Assembly (NCBI RefSeq): GCF_006491645.1
Contig: NZ_VDCZ01000004.1
Span: forward strand, 1 to 64,000
From: Flavobacterium profundi
GTDB lineage: Bacteria > Bacteroidota > Bacteroidia > Flavobacteriales > Flavobacteriaceae
DNA: 64,000 nt
Direction of reading: 5' to 3'
The translations under genes were made by a program, and so were the position numbers. Of the stretch, positions 25,581 to 34,198 are shown piece after piece (positions within the stretch are counted from its first letter, which is position 1; the number at the start of each line of letters is the position of its first letter). Under the pieces are notes generated by a model. The model was not told the DNA's origin. It searched no databases and saw only the letters and a program-made list of their open reading frames with translations.

Positions 25581-26198
25581 ATGAAACGAATTCTCTTAAT
25601 AGAAGATTACGAATTAGTAAGAAAAACCTACAAAGAAATCATTAATTCTACTGAAAACTTTAAAGTTGTTGGTGATTTTGAAAGTTGCGAATTGGCCATT
25701 CCAAAATTGGAAGAATTAGCTCCGGATGTCGTTTTTATGGATATCAATTTGCCGGGTATGAACGGGATTGACGGTATAAAAATTATAAGAAAACAGTTTC
25801 CAGAAATTGCCATTATAGTTATAACAGTAAATGAAGAATCGAACTATGTTTTTGAAGCATTATGTGCTGGAGCTGTAGGCTACATTACTAAAGTAAGTGG
25901 AAAGCAGAAAATTATAGAAGCATTAGAACAACTCAATCTTGGAGGTGCACCTATGAGTGTTAAAATTGCTAGAATGGTAGTAGAATCTTTTCAAGAAAAA
26001 AAATTAAATGAACTTTCAGATCGTGAAAATGAAGTATTGACTTTATTAACGAAAGGCAAAAGCTATGCTTCAATTGGTGAAGATTTAAATGTAAGTGTCA
26101 ATACCATAAAAACACATGTTCGAAATATTTACGAAAAGTTACATGTGACAAGTAAGAATGAGGTGATTAAGATATATAATAATGCCCACAAAAAATAA
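25581..26198 (+). CDS. LuxR/NarL-family response regulator
   Basis: 205 residues. Receiver domain about 1-120 with phospho-acceptor Asp54 (VVFMDINLPG), acidic pair Glu8-Asp9 and the conserved Thr (IVITVNEE) and Lys (YITKVSG). A GerE-type helix-turn-helix spans about 137-200 (LSDRENEVLTLLTKGKSYA, then VNTIKTHVRNIYEKLHV). This is the expected partner of a HisKA_3 kinase such as the one at 18257. By proximity it is the best candidate to bind the three hairpin operators. It is convergent with trmN6, with only 2 nt between stops. Confidence 0.9.
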   Translation: MKRILLIEDYELVRKTYKEIINSTENFKVVGDFESCELAIPKLEELAPDVVFMDINLPGMNGIDGIKIIRKQFPEIAIIVITVNEESNYVFEALCAGAVGYITKVSGKQKIIEALEQLNLGGAPMSVKIARMVVESFQEKKLNELSDRENEVLTLLTKGKSYASIGEDLNVSVNTIKTHVRNIYEKLHVTSKNEVIKIYNNAHKK

Positions 26199-26200
26199 AA

Positions 26201-26911
26201 TTACATCTTCAAATAAAAATCTTGGGTGAGTTTGATATATTCTGGAGTGTATTCATGACGAGAAATTTCAATAGTTAATTCGTCAATTAAAGGAGTTTGT
26301 TGGATTCTTGAAAAAGCCAGCAAACTTCTTTTAATTTCTGTTGTTGGATTTCCTTTTACACGAGTAATTTGTAAAGGATATAATTCAAAAGAGGCTGCTA
26401 AAGCTAAAAACCGATTTTCTTCTTTATAAGGAATGACGACTGCAAAAATACCCTGTTCTGAAAGTAATAAATCAGCAGCTTCTACTAAATCTTCAAAAGG
26501 TAAAACCTCTTCAAAACGAGCTAGATCTCGTCGTTCATCTTCAGTTTTATAATTCTCAGTGTAAAAAGGAGGATTGGAAACAATTAAATCATATTCATCT
26601 TCAGGTTCTTCCATGAATTCATCAAGACCAGCATGAAAGCAAAATAAGCGGTCGTTCCATGGTGAGGCTTCAAAATTATCAGTGGCTTGTTCAAAAGCCG
26701 CATCATCAATTTCAATAGCATCAATTTGTTCCGCATGGCTTCTTTGAGCAAGCATTAGAGCTACAATACCTGTTCCAGCACCGATATCAAGAATATTGTA
26801 AGGATTGTTAATCAAGGGTGTCCAAGCGCCTAACAAAACCCCATCAGTGCCAATTTTCATAGCACAGCGATCTTGTTTAACTGTGAATTGTTTGAATTTA
26901 AAAACCGACAA
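26201..26911 (-). CDS. trmN6: tRNA1(Val) adenine-37 N6-methyltransferase
   Basis: 236 residues, the usual length for the YfiC/TrmN6 family. SAM-binding motif I is ILDIGAGTGIVALMLAQ (about 41-57) and the amino-methyltransferase motif IV is NPPFY (near 111), marking an adenine-N6 enzyme. The N-terminal FKFKQFTVKQDRCAMKIGTDG is the typical family opening. Substrate assignment rests on family membership. Third gene in a minus-strand run after rpsP and rimM. Confidence 0.87.
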   Translation of the reverse strand: MSVFKFKQFTVKQDRCAMKIGTDGVLLGAWTPLINNPYNILDIGAGTGIVALMLAQRSHAEQIDAIEIDDAAFEQATDNFEASPWNDRLFCFHAGLDEFMEEPEDEYDLIVSNPPFYTENYKTEDERRDLARFEEVLPFEDLVEAADLLLSEQGIFAVVIPYKEENRFLALAASFELYPLQITRVKGNPTTEIKRSLLAFSRIQQTPLIDELTIEISRHEYTPEYIKLTQDFYLKM

Positions 26912-26925
26912 AATCTACTCTTTTT

Positions 26926-27456
26926 TTATGAACCTAAATATAAGTCAACTAATCCCACAGGAGTGTTAAGAATTACTTTTTTGTTGCCTCTATCAATTTT
27001 TACAATAAAATCATCTATCATGGGAACCAAGATTTCGATTTCACCATTTAGAATTTCAAAAAGAGGTTGTGCATTACTATCGTTCACCCCTTTCATTGTG
27101 CCAATAGTTCCTAAACGTACATCTTCAACTTCAAAACCTACAATTTCATGATAATAAAACTTGTTGCCTTCTAATTTAGGCAACATGGAAAGTGGAAGAT
27201 AAATTTCACAATTCATAATTTCATCAGCCGCAGCTTCTGAATCAATATCTTCAAAACGTACCCGTAAAAATTTATCTTTGTGAAGAGCACTTTTTTCAAT
27301 AAAAAAAGGAACCAGTGATTTGTTTAATTCAACAAATACTGATTCCAAATTTTCATACAATTCAGGTTCGTCTGTATCTAAATAGATTAAAACTTCCCCT
27401 TTAAAACTAAATTTTCTCGCAATCTTGCCTAAATAGAAACACTCTTTTTTATGCAT
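26926..27456 (-). CDS. rimM: Ribosome maturation factor RimM
   Basis: 176 residues. The N-terminal beta-barrel starts YLGKIARKFSFKGEVLIYLDTDEPE, the common RimM opening; the C-terminal PRC barrel has NKFYYHEIVGFEVED and ILVPMIDDFIVKID, also typical. It assists maturation of the 30S head, partly through S16 or S19. It lies 16 nt downstream of rpsP on the minus strand, the widely conserved rpsP-rimM arrangement. Confidence 0.94.
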   Translation of the reverse strand: MHKKECFYLGKIARKFSFKGEVLIYLDTDEPELYENLESVFVELNKSLVPFFIEKSALHKDKFLRVRFEDIDSEAAADEIMNCEIYLPLSMLPKLEGNKFYYHEIVGFEVEDVRLGTIGTMKGVNDSNAQPLFEILNGEIEILVPMIDDFIVKIDRGNKKVILNTPVGLVDLYLGS

Positions 27457-27472
27457 TATTACGAATTAAAAA

Positions 27473-28021
27473 TTAAGCTTCTGTTTCTTCATTGTTTTCT
27501 TCAACAGCTGGAGCTTCTTCAGCAGCAGCTTCTTCGGTTGCAACTTCAGCTTCCGCTTCAGCAGCTTTTGCAGCTTCCGCTTGAGCAGCTAAACGTTTCT
27601 CGTTAGCTTCTTTTTCAGCTTTCAATGCTTTCGCTTTAGCATCTGCTTGCGCTTTGCTTAAACCGTCTTTTTTAGCGTCAACTTTTCCAGCTTTTTCTTC
27701 TAACCAAGCTGCTAATTTAGCATCAGCTTGTTCTTGAGTTAAAGCACCTTTACGAACTCCTCCATCTAAGTGGTGTTTTAATAAAGCACCTTTGTAAGAT
27801 AAAATTGCTCTTGCAGTGTCAGTTGGCTGAGCACCATTGTGTAACCATTGTACAGCGCTATCTAAATTTAAATCGATAGTTGCTGGGTTAGTGTTTGGAT
27901 TGTAAGTTCCGATTTTGTCTAAGAATTTACCATCTCTTTTTGAACGAGCATCTGCTGCTACGATCCAGTAAAAAGGTTTCCCTTTTTTACCATGTCTTTG
28001 TAATCTAATTTTTACAGGCAT
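27473..28021 (-). CDS. rpsP: 30S ribosomal protein S16
   Basis: 182 residues. Residues 1-80 are the S16 core (MPVKIRLQRHGKKGKPFYWI, GTYNPNTNP, WLHNGAQPTDT). Residues about 100-182 form a low-complexity Ala/Glu/Lys extension rich in KAEAEAK-like steps, ending in an acidic run (EEAPAVEENNEETEA); Bacteroidota S16 proteins commonly have such tails, absent in E. coli S16 (82 residues). First gene of rpsP-rimM-trmN6. It has a clear promoter and a leader hairpin (28039-28077). Confidence 0.96.
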   Translation of the reverse strand: MPVKIRLQRHGKKGKPFYWIVAADARSKRDGKFLDKIGTYNPNTNPATIDLNLDSAVQWLHNGAQPTDTARAILSYKGALLKHHLDGGVRKGALTQEQADAKLAAWLEEKAGKVDAKKDGLSKAQADAKAKALKAEKEANEKRLAAQAEAAKAAEAEAEVATEEAAAEEAPAVEENNEETEA

Positions 28022-28038
28022 AATCTTTTGATTAATGT

Positions 28039-28055
28039 TGAGGTACCCGACCTCA
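28039..28055 (-). promoter_or_regulatory. Leader hairpin of rpsP
   Basis: TGAGGT-ACCCG-ACCTCA, a perfect 6-bp stem with 5-nt loop, lies 17 nt upstream of the rpsP start, within a predicted leader of about 40 nt. It could be a site for autogenous control by a ribosomal protein or a stabilising 5' hairpin. Confidence 0.5.
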
Positions 28056-28069
28056 GTTATTTAAGGGTG

Positions 28070-28077
28070 CAAATGTA
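28070..28077 (-). promoter_or_regulatory. Promoter -7 box of rpsP-rimM-trmN6
   Basis: Minus-strand TACATTTG, a perfect TAnnTTTG, with TTG about 15 nt upstream (28093-28095). The transcript would start near 28063. Confidence 0.55.
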
Positions 28078-28191
28078 CAAAACTTTGTTTTACAATAGTA
28101 TATGTTTTGCAAAAATATTTTTATGATTTTTATGTTAAGTTTGAATTAAAAAAATTATTTTTGTCTAATTATGTACTAAACAAGATATTAA

Positions 28192-28878
28192 ATGAAAAAA
28201 ATAATTGCTTTAATGGGATGTGTAATAATGGTTACTTCATGTGTGAATGAAACACAAGTTAATAACCCAGCATTTCAAGCAAAATTTAACGATAGTAACT
28301 GGAAATCACAAGAAACTTCATTAGCAATAGGGCCTAATGGTGGTTTGATTATTACAGCTTTAAGAGGGAATGAAGAGTTGGTTTTAACCACAAGTTCAGC
28401 CAATCCTGGAACCTATCTTTTAGGAACTACTAATGAGGCTAATTTTGCATCATATAGCTTAAAATCTGGGATTAATACTACGACGTATGATACAGGTGCT
28501 TTTCCTGGTCCAGCTTTTGTAACACGTAAATTAACCTCTGGAAATGGATATGCCAATGATGATTCTGCTTTAACAACAGGAGGTTCTGGTAGTGGATTGG
28601 TTTTTCGTATAACAGTAAATAGTATTGGTGCGATTTTAACAGACACTATAAAAGCTAGAGGCGCTAATTATGTAACTGGAGATGTAGTAACTGTTGAAGG
28701 AGGAAATAATAATGCGACTTTTAGAGTGGTGAACACACAGCAAAGTAACGGTGAAGTTGTTATTGAAAAAGTTGAGGATGGTAAATATACAGGATCATTT
28801 AAGTTGAATGCTGTAAATGATAGTGGAGAAGTAGTTACTTTTTCTCAAGGGATTTTCTACCGATTGCCTTTAAACTAA
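28192..28878 (+). CDS. Lipoprotein, DUF6252-like
   Basis: 228 residues. Lipoprotein signal with lipid Cys17 (MVTSCVNE). The mature part starts FQAKFNDSNWKSQ and has G-x-L-x-I-T-A-L-R-G-x-E, ending with GKYTGSFKLNAVN and VTFSQGIFY, the DUF6252 pattern. A Gly-rich insert (about 100-180, GGSGSGLVFRITV, then ARGANYVTGDVVTVEGG) resembles short beta-repeat motifs seen in phage tail or surface proteins. Function unknown. Monocistronic, ending at the terminator 28902-28928. Confidence 0.72.
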   Translation: MKKIIALMGCVIMVTSCVNETQVNNPAFQAKFNDSNWKSQETSLAIGPNGGLIITALRGNEELVLTTSSANPGTYLLGTTNEANFASYSLKSGINTTTYDTGAFPGPAFVTRKLTSGNGYANDDSALTTGGSGSGLVFRITVNSIGAILTDTIKARGANYVTGDVVTVEGGNNNATFRVVNTQQSNGEVVIEKVEDGKYTGSFKLNAVNDSGEVVTFSQGIFYRLPLN

Positions 28879-28901
28879 AAAGAATCAATTATAAAATAAG
28901 A

Positions 28902-28928
28902 AGCCATCTCATTTGAGGTGGTTTTTTT
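28902..28928. terminator. Terminator after the DUF6252-like gene
   Basis: CCATCTCA / TGAGGTGG stem (one G-T pair) with a tight loop and seven Ts. It lies between convergent genes and may serve mainly the plus strand. Confidence 0.8.
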
Positions 28929-28929
28929 G

Positions 28930-31542
28930 TTAGAATCTATAGCGGACTGTAAGTAAAGCGTATCTTTCAATTAAAGGAATACTTCTCGTTGTAATCGTAT
29001 AATCGTTTAAGGAAGTAATTTTAAATTCGTTTTCGTTCCACAAATTATTCAATACCATTCGGTAAGAAAATTTACTCTTTTTAGGAGTATAGTTCAATTC
29101 AGCATTTAAGAACGAATAGGTTTCATCTAACCAATAGACATCATTTTTTAATGCTACTATAAAGGTTTCATTTAGTTTGTAATTTATAGCGAAATTCGCT
29201 TTGGTAATCACATTGCTACTTTTAGAATCATTAAAAGTAGTATAACTTCTATTTTGGGTAACCGTAAAATCAAAATTATAGGGTTTTTCCAAATAAGTAG
29301 TTCCAGATACGATATAAGTACTAAATAAAGTGTTAATTGTATTGAAATCACTAGTGTTTACTTTTACAGGTGCTGAGGTCCAATTTTGATCCGTTTCTAA
29401 TTTGGTTGCCATTTGTATTTTTCGAATGAAATACAGTAACTTAAAGTTAAATCGATAACTATCTCCGCCTTCTACAAAAGAGGTATTGTTGAAAATAAAA
29501 TTATTTGTTATGGTGGTTTCTGATGCATTAATTTTTCCCGATTTGGTATAAGACAAACTACTAGTGGTAGAATAGCGAATGGAACTTCCTGAATAATGAT
29601 GCGATAATGTGATACTCTGACTTTTTAAAACGGGCAATTCTTGGTTTACAATTCCTTTAGAAAAATTTCGATAACTTATCAATTGATACTTTTGAAGTAA
29701 AGCTGAAGTTTGAGGTAGTGTTTGATTGAAACTATGAAATAAGCTGTAAGTACCTGTTTTTTTACTATCGTAATTCAAACCATTATGGGCTCTATAAAGC
29801 ACGTATCGTTTAGAAAAATTTTCGCTTTTAAAATCGTTAAAATCAAAAGTAATTTGAGAATCTAATTTTAAATCCTCTGTAAATTCATATTTAATGCCAT
29901 TATCAACGCTAATGGTGTTTTGTTTAAAATCTAAACCCGTACTGTATTCTGAATTTTGAGTATTTTCAACTAAAAAATTGGTTTTGTTTTTTTCGGTACT
30001 ACTTTCTAATTTAACACCTATTACGTGTTCTGTTTTTTTGTATTTGGAAATGAGTTTGCTCTTAATTCCAGTATAAAGAAGGGTGTTGTTAACTTCTTCT
30101 TTAATAAGTGCTTGACTATCAACAGCGAAAAAATCATTTAAATAGGGTGAAATAATTTTATTTCTTTCCGTCAATTGATCGTTTCCAAAATAGAGATAAT
30201 TCACTAAAACCTTGTTTCCTTTGATTTTATAAGTATGATACAAATGATTGTAAAAACTGTAATTGTTATTTCTAGAGTTTACAGCTACTAAATCTTCATT
30301 AAACAAAATGTTATCCTTAATGCGTTGGGGGTTGTTTTTAAAAATCAAATTGGCTGTAAAATAGTTTTTTGAGTTGGCCGTATATTTAAGTTCTAGTTCA
30401 CTGCCTATTTTTTTATTTTGTAAACTATAGTTTTTCTGCTCTGAGGTAAAAATAGGATTTGGTTCCACTAAATATTTCGTAGAAGACAAGCTATTTTGTA
30501 TTTGCTCGTCTAAAGCAAAGTAACTCACACTGCGCACCGAAAAATCGGGTTTGATTTTTGTATTAAAAGCTAAAGTATTAAAAAAAGCATCGTTAAAAAT
30601 ACTTTGGGTATTACTAAAAGTGGTGTTTTCTCCACTAAATGAATGAAACACACTTCGTGCTTCTTTTTCATATCTATCTTGTCTGTAAATATCAAAAGAA
30701 GCAAAGCTTTTAGAAATCTGACTGCTGGCTTTAGTTCCAGAATTGTTGTAATCGGCTAAGTTTAATAATTTGATTTTTTTACGAATCAATCCAATATTTA
30801 AACTTTCTTTCCAACGATTCTCTGAAACAACTCCTGCACCTAAAGTAAGGTTTCCAAACCAAATGTTTAATAGATTTTTTTTCAACTTTAAATTCACAGC
30901 AACAGCCTTAGAATCACCTAATTGTTTTAATATAGGATTGTCTTCAAAATTTTTTAAAATCTGAACGGCATCCAACACTTTGCCATCTAAATTTTTGGAC
31001 AATAACTTATAATCTTGATCAAACAAATCATCTCCTTCTACTAAAAGTTTTTCAATTGGCTTTCCATTTGCTTTAATAGTTCCATCTTCTTCAACTTCAA
31101 TGCCTGGAATGCGTTTTAAAACATCTTCTACCGTTTGTTCAGTATCATTGGTAAAGTATTTCGTTTTTATGGTTATAGTATCGCTATCCACTTTTATTTT
31201 TTGTTCCGTTTCCAGTACCACTTCATTTAATACTTCTGTTTGTTCTACTAGTTCAAAAGATTGAGACACAATTTTTTTGTCCGTTAGGGTTAGTATAACT
31301 TGTTTTTTTTCATAGCCTAAACAAGAAACGCTGATAGTTATTTTTTTATTTTCATTAACTGATATCAAGATTCTATAACTCCCCTTAGCATCAGAATAGT
31401 CATAACCTAAAACAGACTCATTGGCATCTAAAATAATAACAGAAGCATTTTCGACGCTTCTGTTATTGTTTTTAATAGTGCCAGTTATAGAATACTGTTG
31501 TGAAAAACAAAATGTAGTAAAAAAGAATAATATATATTTCAT
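28930..31542 (-). CDS. Outer-membrane beta-barrel receptor with carboxypeptidase-regulatory-like domain (TonB-dependent receptor-like)
   Basis: 870 residues. Signal peptide about 1-14 (FFFTTFCFSQ), then a carboxypeptidase-regulatory-like beta-sandwich (about 17-105: YSITGTIKNNNRSVENASV, then GSYRILI), then a plug-like segment (about 130-215: EDVLKRIPGIEVEEDGTIKA) and a long barrel of alternating strands. It ends in the aromatic VRYRF as outer-membrane barrels do. It belongs to the 'TonB-dependent receptor' group lacking clear SusC repeats. Its start directly abuts the stop of the third GLPGLI gene, so all four are one operon. The substrate is unknown; peptide, metal or cofactor uptake are possibilities. 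Confidence 0.82.
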   Translation of the reverse strand: MKYILFFFTTFCFSQQYSITGTIKNNNRSVENASVIILDANESVLGYDYSDAKGSYRILISVNENKKITISVSCLGYEKKQVILTLTDKKIVSQSFELVEQTEVLNEVVLETEQKIKVDSDTITIKTKYFTNDTEQTVEDVLKRIPGIEVEEDGTIKANGKPIEKLLVEGDDLFDQDYKLLSKNLDGKVLDAVQILKNFEDNPILKQLGDSKAVAVNLKLKKNLLNIWFGNLTLGAGVVSENRWKESLNIGLIRKKIKLLNLADYNNSGTKASSQISKSFASFDIYRQDRYEKEARSVFHSFSGENTTFSNTQSIFNDAFFNTLAFNTKIKPDFSVRSVSYFALDEQIQNSLSSTKYLVEPNPIFTSEQKNYSLQNKKIGSELELKYTANSKNYFTANLIFKNNPQRIKDNILFNEDLVAVNSRNNNYSFYNHLYHTYKIKGNKVLVNYLYFGNDQLTERNKIISPYLNDFFAVDSQALIKEEVNNTLLYTGIKSKLISKYKKTEHVIGVKLESSTEKNKTNFLVENTQNSEYSTGLDFKQNTISVDNGIKYEFTEDLKLDSQITFDFNDFKSENFSKRYVLYRAHNGLNYDSKKTGTYSLFHSFNQTLPQTSALLQKYQLISYRNFSKGIVNQELPVLKSQSITLSHHYSGSSIRYSTTSSLSYTKSGKINASETTITNNFIFNNTSFVEGGDSYRFNFKLLYFIRKIQMATKLETDQNWTSAPVKVNTSDFNTINTLFSTYIVSGTTYLEKPYNFDFTVTQNRSYTTFNDSKSSNVITKANFAINYKLNETFIVALKNDVYWLDETYSFLNAELNYTPKKSKFSYRMVLNNLWNENEFKITSLNDYTITTRSIPLIERYALLTVRYRF

Positions 31543-32376
31543 TTACTCTGCTATTTCAATTCTTTCATTTTCAATTCTGTCATTTTCAATTGTATTTTTT
31601 ATTGGGACAGCATTTATATTTCTTTCTTTATTGAATAAAGCTTTTCTTTCGTTATTTTTTTTAATTATATTGTTTGCGTGTTTTAAATAGTTATTATAAC
31701 TATGCCACTTGCTAAAGGCTTCATCAGGATCAAATTTTATAAAGTCAATTTTAATTTCTTTTTTTAATGGATATTCCATATTTTTAAAATAAAAAAATAT
31801 TTTATATTCACTATCATACGCCTCTAAAACGAGTCCTGGCAAGCCGTTTAATTTCCATGGGCCATAAGGTATGGGTATTTCTGTAGTATACCAAACGGTA
31901 TAGTCTCTCCCTCGAAAAGTGGCTGTAGCTTTATGACACACGTATTTGCCTATTTTTTTGGTTTCGTTATCGAATTTCCATGAAATAGTAGGTTTTTTTT
32001 CTTTGATATAAACACTTCCCATGTACATAATATATGACCACAAAGTATCTTTAATTCTGTCAAAATAGACTTGATTGCCTACCCTATTTGTACCTGTACC
32101 ACTTAAATCTATAATTGCTAATGTGCCCTTTTCTTCATTGGCTTCTGTGTAAACTGGATTTAATAATTTATTTAAATCTGTTTCTAAAGAATCTTTTTCA
32201 GATACGAAGTAAGAACGATTTACATCAAATGTTAATTGGGCATTAAACTCTTTGCCTTGTTTTTGGCCTAATTGTAAACTTTTGACATAACCGTAATTCA
32301 CAATACCTTGTTCTTCCTGAGCACTTATTATCAATGAAAAAAATAAAAAAACTACTAGCTGATTTTGTTTGTACAT
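31543..32376 (-). CDS. GLPGLI family protein, copy 3
   Basis: 277 residues. Signal peptide about 1-19 (SLIISAQ). The family signature appears as WKLNGLPGLVLEAYDS near residue 178, preceded by KYVCHKATATFRGRDYTVWY. It is the most diverged of the three tandem copies, with a longer C-terminal tail (KNNERKALFNKERN). GLPGLI proteins are secreted Bacteroidota proteins of unknown role, often next to TonB-dependent receptors or peptidases. Last GLPGLI gene before the receptor, 1 nt away. Confidence 0.85.
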   Translation of the reverse strand: MYKQNQLVVFLFFSLIISAQEEQGIVNYGYVKSLQLGQKQGKEFNAQLTFDVNRSYFVSEKDSLETDLNKLLNPVYTEANEEKGTLAIIDLSGTGTNRVGNQVYFDRIKDTLWSYIMYMGSVYIKEKKPTISWKFDNETKKIGKYVCHKATATFRGRDYTVWYTTEIPIPYGPWKLNGLPGLVLEAYDSEYKIFFYFKNMEYPLKKEIKIDFIKFDPDEAFSKWHSYNNYLKHANNIIKKNNERKALFNKERNINAVPIKNTIENDRIENERIEIAE

Positions 32377-32378
32377 CT

Positions 32379-33203
32379 TTATTCTGTTATTTCAATATAT
32401 TGTCTATCTATTTTTTGTTTTGTAGGAATAAATTTTGGATGGTCTTTAGCAATCAAAAGCATACTTTCATATTCACTTTCTATCAAATAATTAACATGTG
32501 CTAGATATTCTTTATAAGAAAACCATCGAGTAAATTTTTCTTCAATATTTTCTTTAATAAAATCAATTTTTATTTCATTTTTTAAAGGGTATTGTATGTT
32601 TTTAAAATAGAAATAGATTTTATATTCACTATCATAACCCTCTAAAACTAATCCAGGTAAACCATTCAATTTCCATGGGCCATAAGGAATAGGTATTTCA
32701 GTAGTGTACCAAACGGTATAGTCTCTTCCTCGAAATGGAGCAGTGGCTTTATGGCAAGTGTACTTACCAATTTTTTTAGTTTCTTTTTCAAATTTCCAAT
32801 TGAAAGCAGGTTTCTTTTCTTTGATATAAATATTACCCATACCCATTACATACGACCATAAAGTGTCTTTTTCGCGATCAAAATAGACTTGGTTTCCTAC
32901 ATAATTGGTGAATAACTCTGAACTGTTAAGTTTTATTGTTCCAAGTGTTTCATTTCCTTCATTCGATTCGGTGAATACTGGTTGAGTAATTGTTTTATCA
33001 GTTATAGTTTCTAAAGAATCTTTTTCTGAGACAAAATATGAATGCATACTATCAAAAGTTAATTGCGCATTATATTCTTCTCCCTGTTTTTGACCATGAA
33101 AAATGCTTTTTATATAACCGTAATTTACAATGCCTTGCTTTTGTTGAGCACTTATTGTCAAGGAAAAAAATAAAAATAATACAAGTTGATTTTGTTTGCT
33201 CAT
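32379..33203 (-). CDS. GLPGLI family protein, copy 2
   Basis: 274 residues. Signal peptide about 1-19 (SLTISAQQ). The central segment (CHKATAPFRGRDYTVWYTTE, then PYGPWKLNGLPGLVLEGYDS) is almost identical to copy 1, while the N-terminal third and the C-terminal 50 residues differ clearly. This suggests selection or gene conversion on the core. Spaced 2 nt from each neighbour in the operon. Confidence 0.85.
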   Translation of the reverse strand: MSKQNQLVLFLFFSLTISAQQKQGIVNYGYIKSIFHGQKQGEEYNAQLTFDSMHSYFVSEKDSLETITDKTITQPVFTESNEGNETLGTIKLNSSELFTNYVGNQVYFDREKDTLWSYVMGMGNIYIKEKKPAFNWKFEKETKKIGKYTCHKATAPFRGRDYTVWYTTEIPIPYGPWKLNGLPGLVLEGYDSEYKIYFYFKNIQYPLKNEIKIDFIKENIEEKFTRWFSYKEYLAHVNYLIESEYESMLLIAKDHPKFIPTKQKIDRQYIEITE

Positions 33204-33205
33204 CT

Positions 33206-34030
33206 TTATTCCGCTATTTCTATATATTGTTCTTCTAAGACAACTCTTACTGTAACTCCTGGGTGATCTTTTAATACCAATAACATGCGTTCTCTTTTTG
33301 TTTCAATTAAATCCTTTGCGTGTTTTAAATAGGTACTATAACGAAACCATTTTGTTCGTTTTTCTTCTATGTCTTCTTGGACAAAACTAATCTTTATCGT
33401 TTCTTTTACAGGATATTCCATGTTTTTAAAATAGAAATAGATTTTGTATTCGCTATCATACGCTTCCAAAACCAAACCAGGTAAGCCATTTAGTTTCCAA
33501 GGACCATAAGGGATAGGTATTTCGGTAGTATACCAAACCGTATAGTCTCTACCTCGAAAAGGAGCAGTGGCTTTATGGCAAGTGTACTTGCCTATTTTTT
33601 TGGTTTCTTTCTCAAATTTCCAGGAAATAGTGGGTTTTTTTTCTTTGATGTACATATTGCCCATGCCCATAACATACGACCATAAAGTATCTTTTTCGCG
33701 TTCAAAATACACTTGATTTCCTACATAATTGGTTATTAACCTTGAATTGGAGCCGCTAAGATTAATAACGCCTACATTGCCATTGGCTTCATTAGGTTCA
33801 ATAATAGTAACTTCTTCCGTTTTGTCAACATTATTTTCTAAAGAATCTTTTTGTGTTACAAAATAAGAACGTTTGCTGTCAAAAAGTAATTGAGCTTTGT
33901 ATTCTTCTCCTTGTTTTTGCCCAGTTAGTAAACTTTTAATATATCCGTAGTTGACAATGCCTTGTTTTTCTTGAGCAATTGTAAATTGGGTAATTAAAAT
34001 AAAGGTTAGTAAAAAAAATATTTTTTTCAT
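33206..34030 (-). CDS. GLPGLI family protein, copy 1 (first in operon)
   Basis: 274 residues. Signal peptide about 1-19 (FILITQFTIAQ) distinct from copies 2 and 3, but the body starts with the same EKQGIVNYGYIKS. Signature WKLNGLPGLVLEAYDS near residue 175. The fixed Cys in KYTCHKATA is the only conserved Cys of all three copies. First gene of the four-gene minus-strand operon; no strong TAnnTTTG box was seen in the 168 bp before it, which it shares with divergent dnaE. Confidence 0.86.
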   Translation of the reverse strand: MKKIFFLLTFILITQFTIAQEKQGIVNYGYIKSLLTGQKQGEEYKAQLLFDSKRSYFVTQKDSLENNVDKTEEVTIIEPNEANGNVGVINLSGSNSRLITNYVGNQVYFEREKDTLWSYVMGMGNMYIKEKKPTISWKFEKETKKIGKYTCHKATAPFRGRDYTVWYTTEIPIPYGPWKLNGLPGLVLEAYDSEYKIYFYFKNMEYPVKETIKISFVQEDIEEKRTKWFRYSTYLKHAKDLIETKRERMLLVLKDHPGVTVRVVLEEQYIEIAE

Positions 34031-34135
34031 GTGTACTATTTAAATGCAAATCAAAATAAAAATAGGCAACTTTCAAAAGGAATATTTCATTTTATACTGT
34101 TAACAACTAAAATTGTGCATCATTTTTAATAATTG

Positions 34136-34143
34136 TATTTTTG
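34136..34143 (+). promoter_or_regulatory. Promoter -7 box of dnaE
   Basis: TATTTTTG (perfect TAnnTTTG) with TTG at 34113-34115, spacer 20 nt. The leader is about 48 nt. Confidence 0.6.
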
Positions 34144-34198
34144 AAGTTTGTCATTCTAAGAGACAAAATAGTTTTAATTATTTGGAAATAAATCTATT

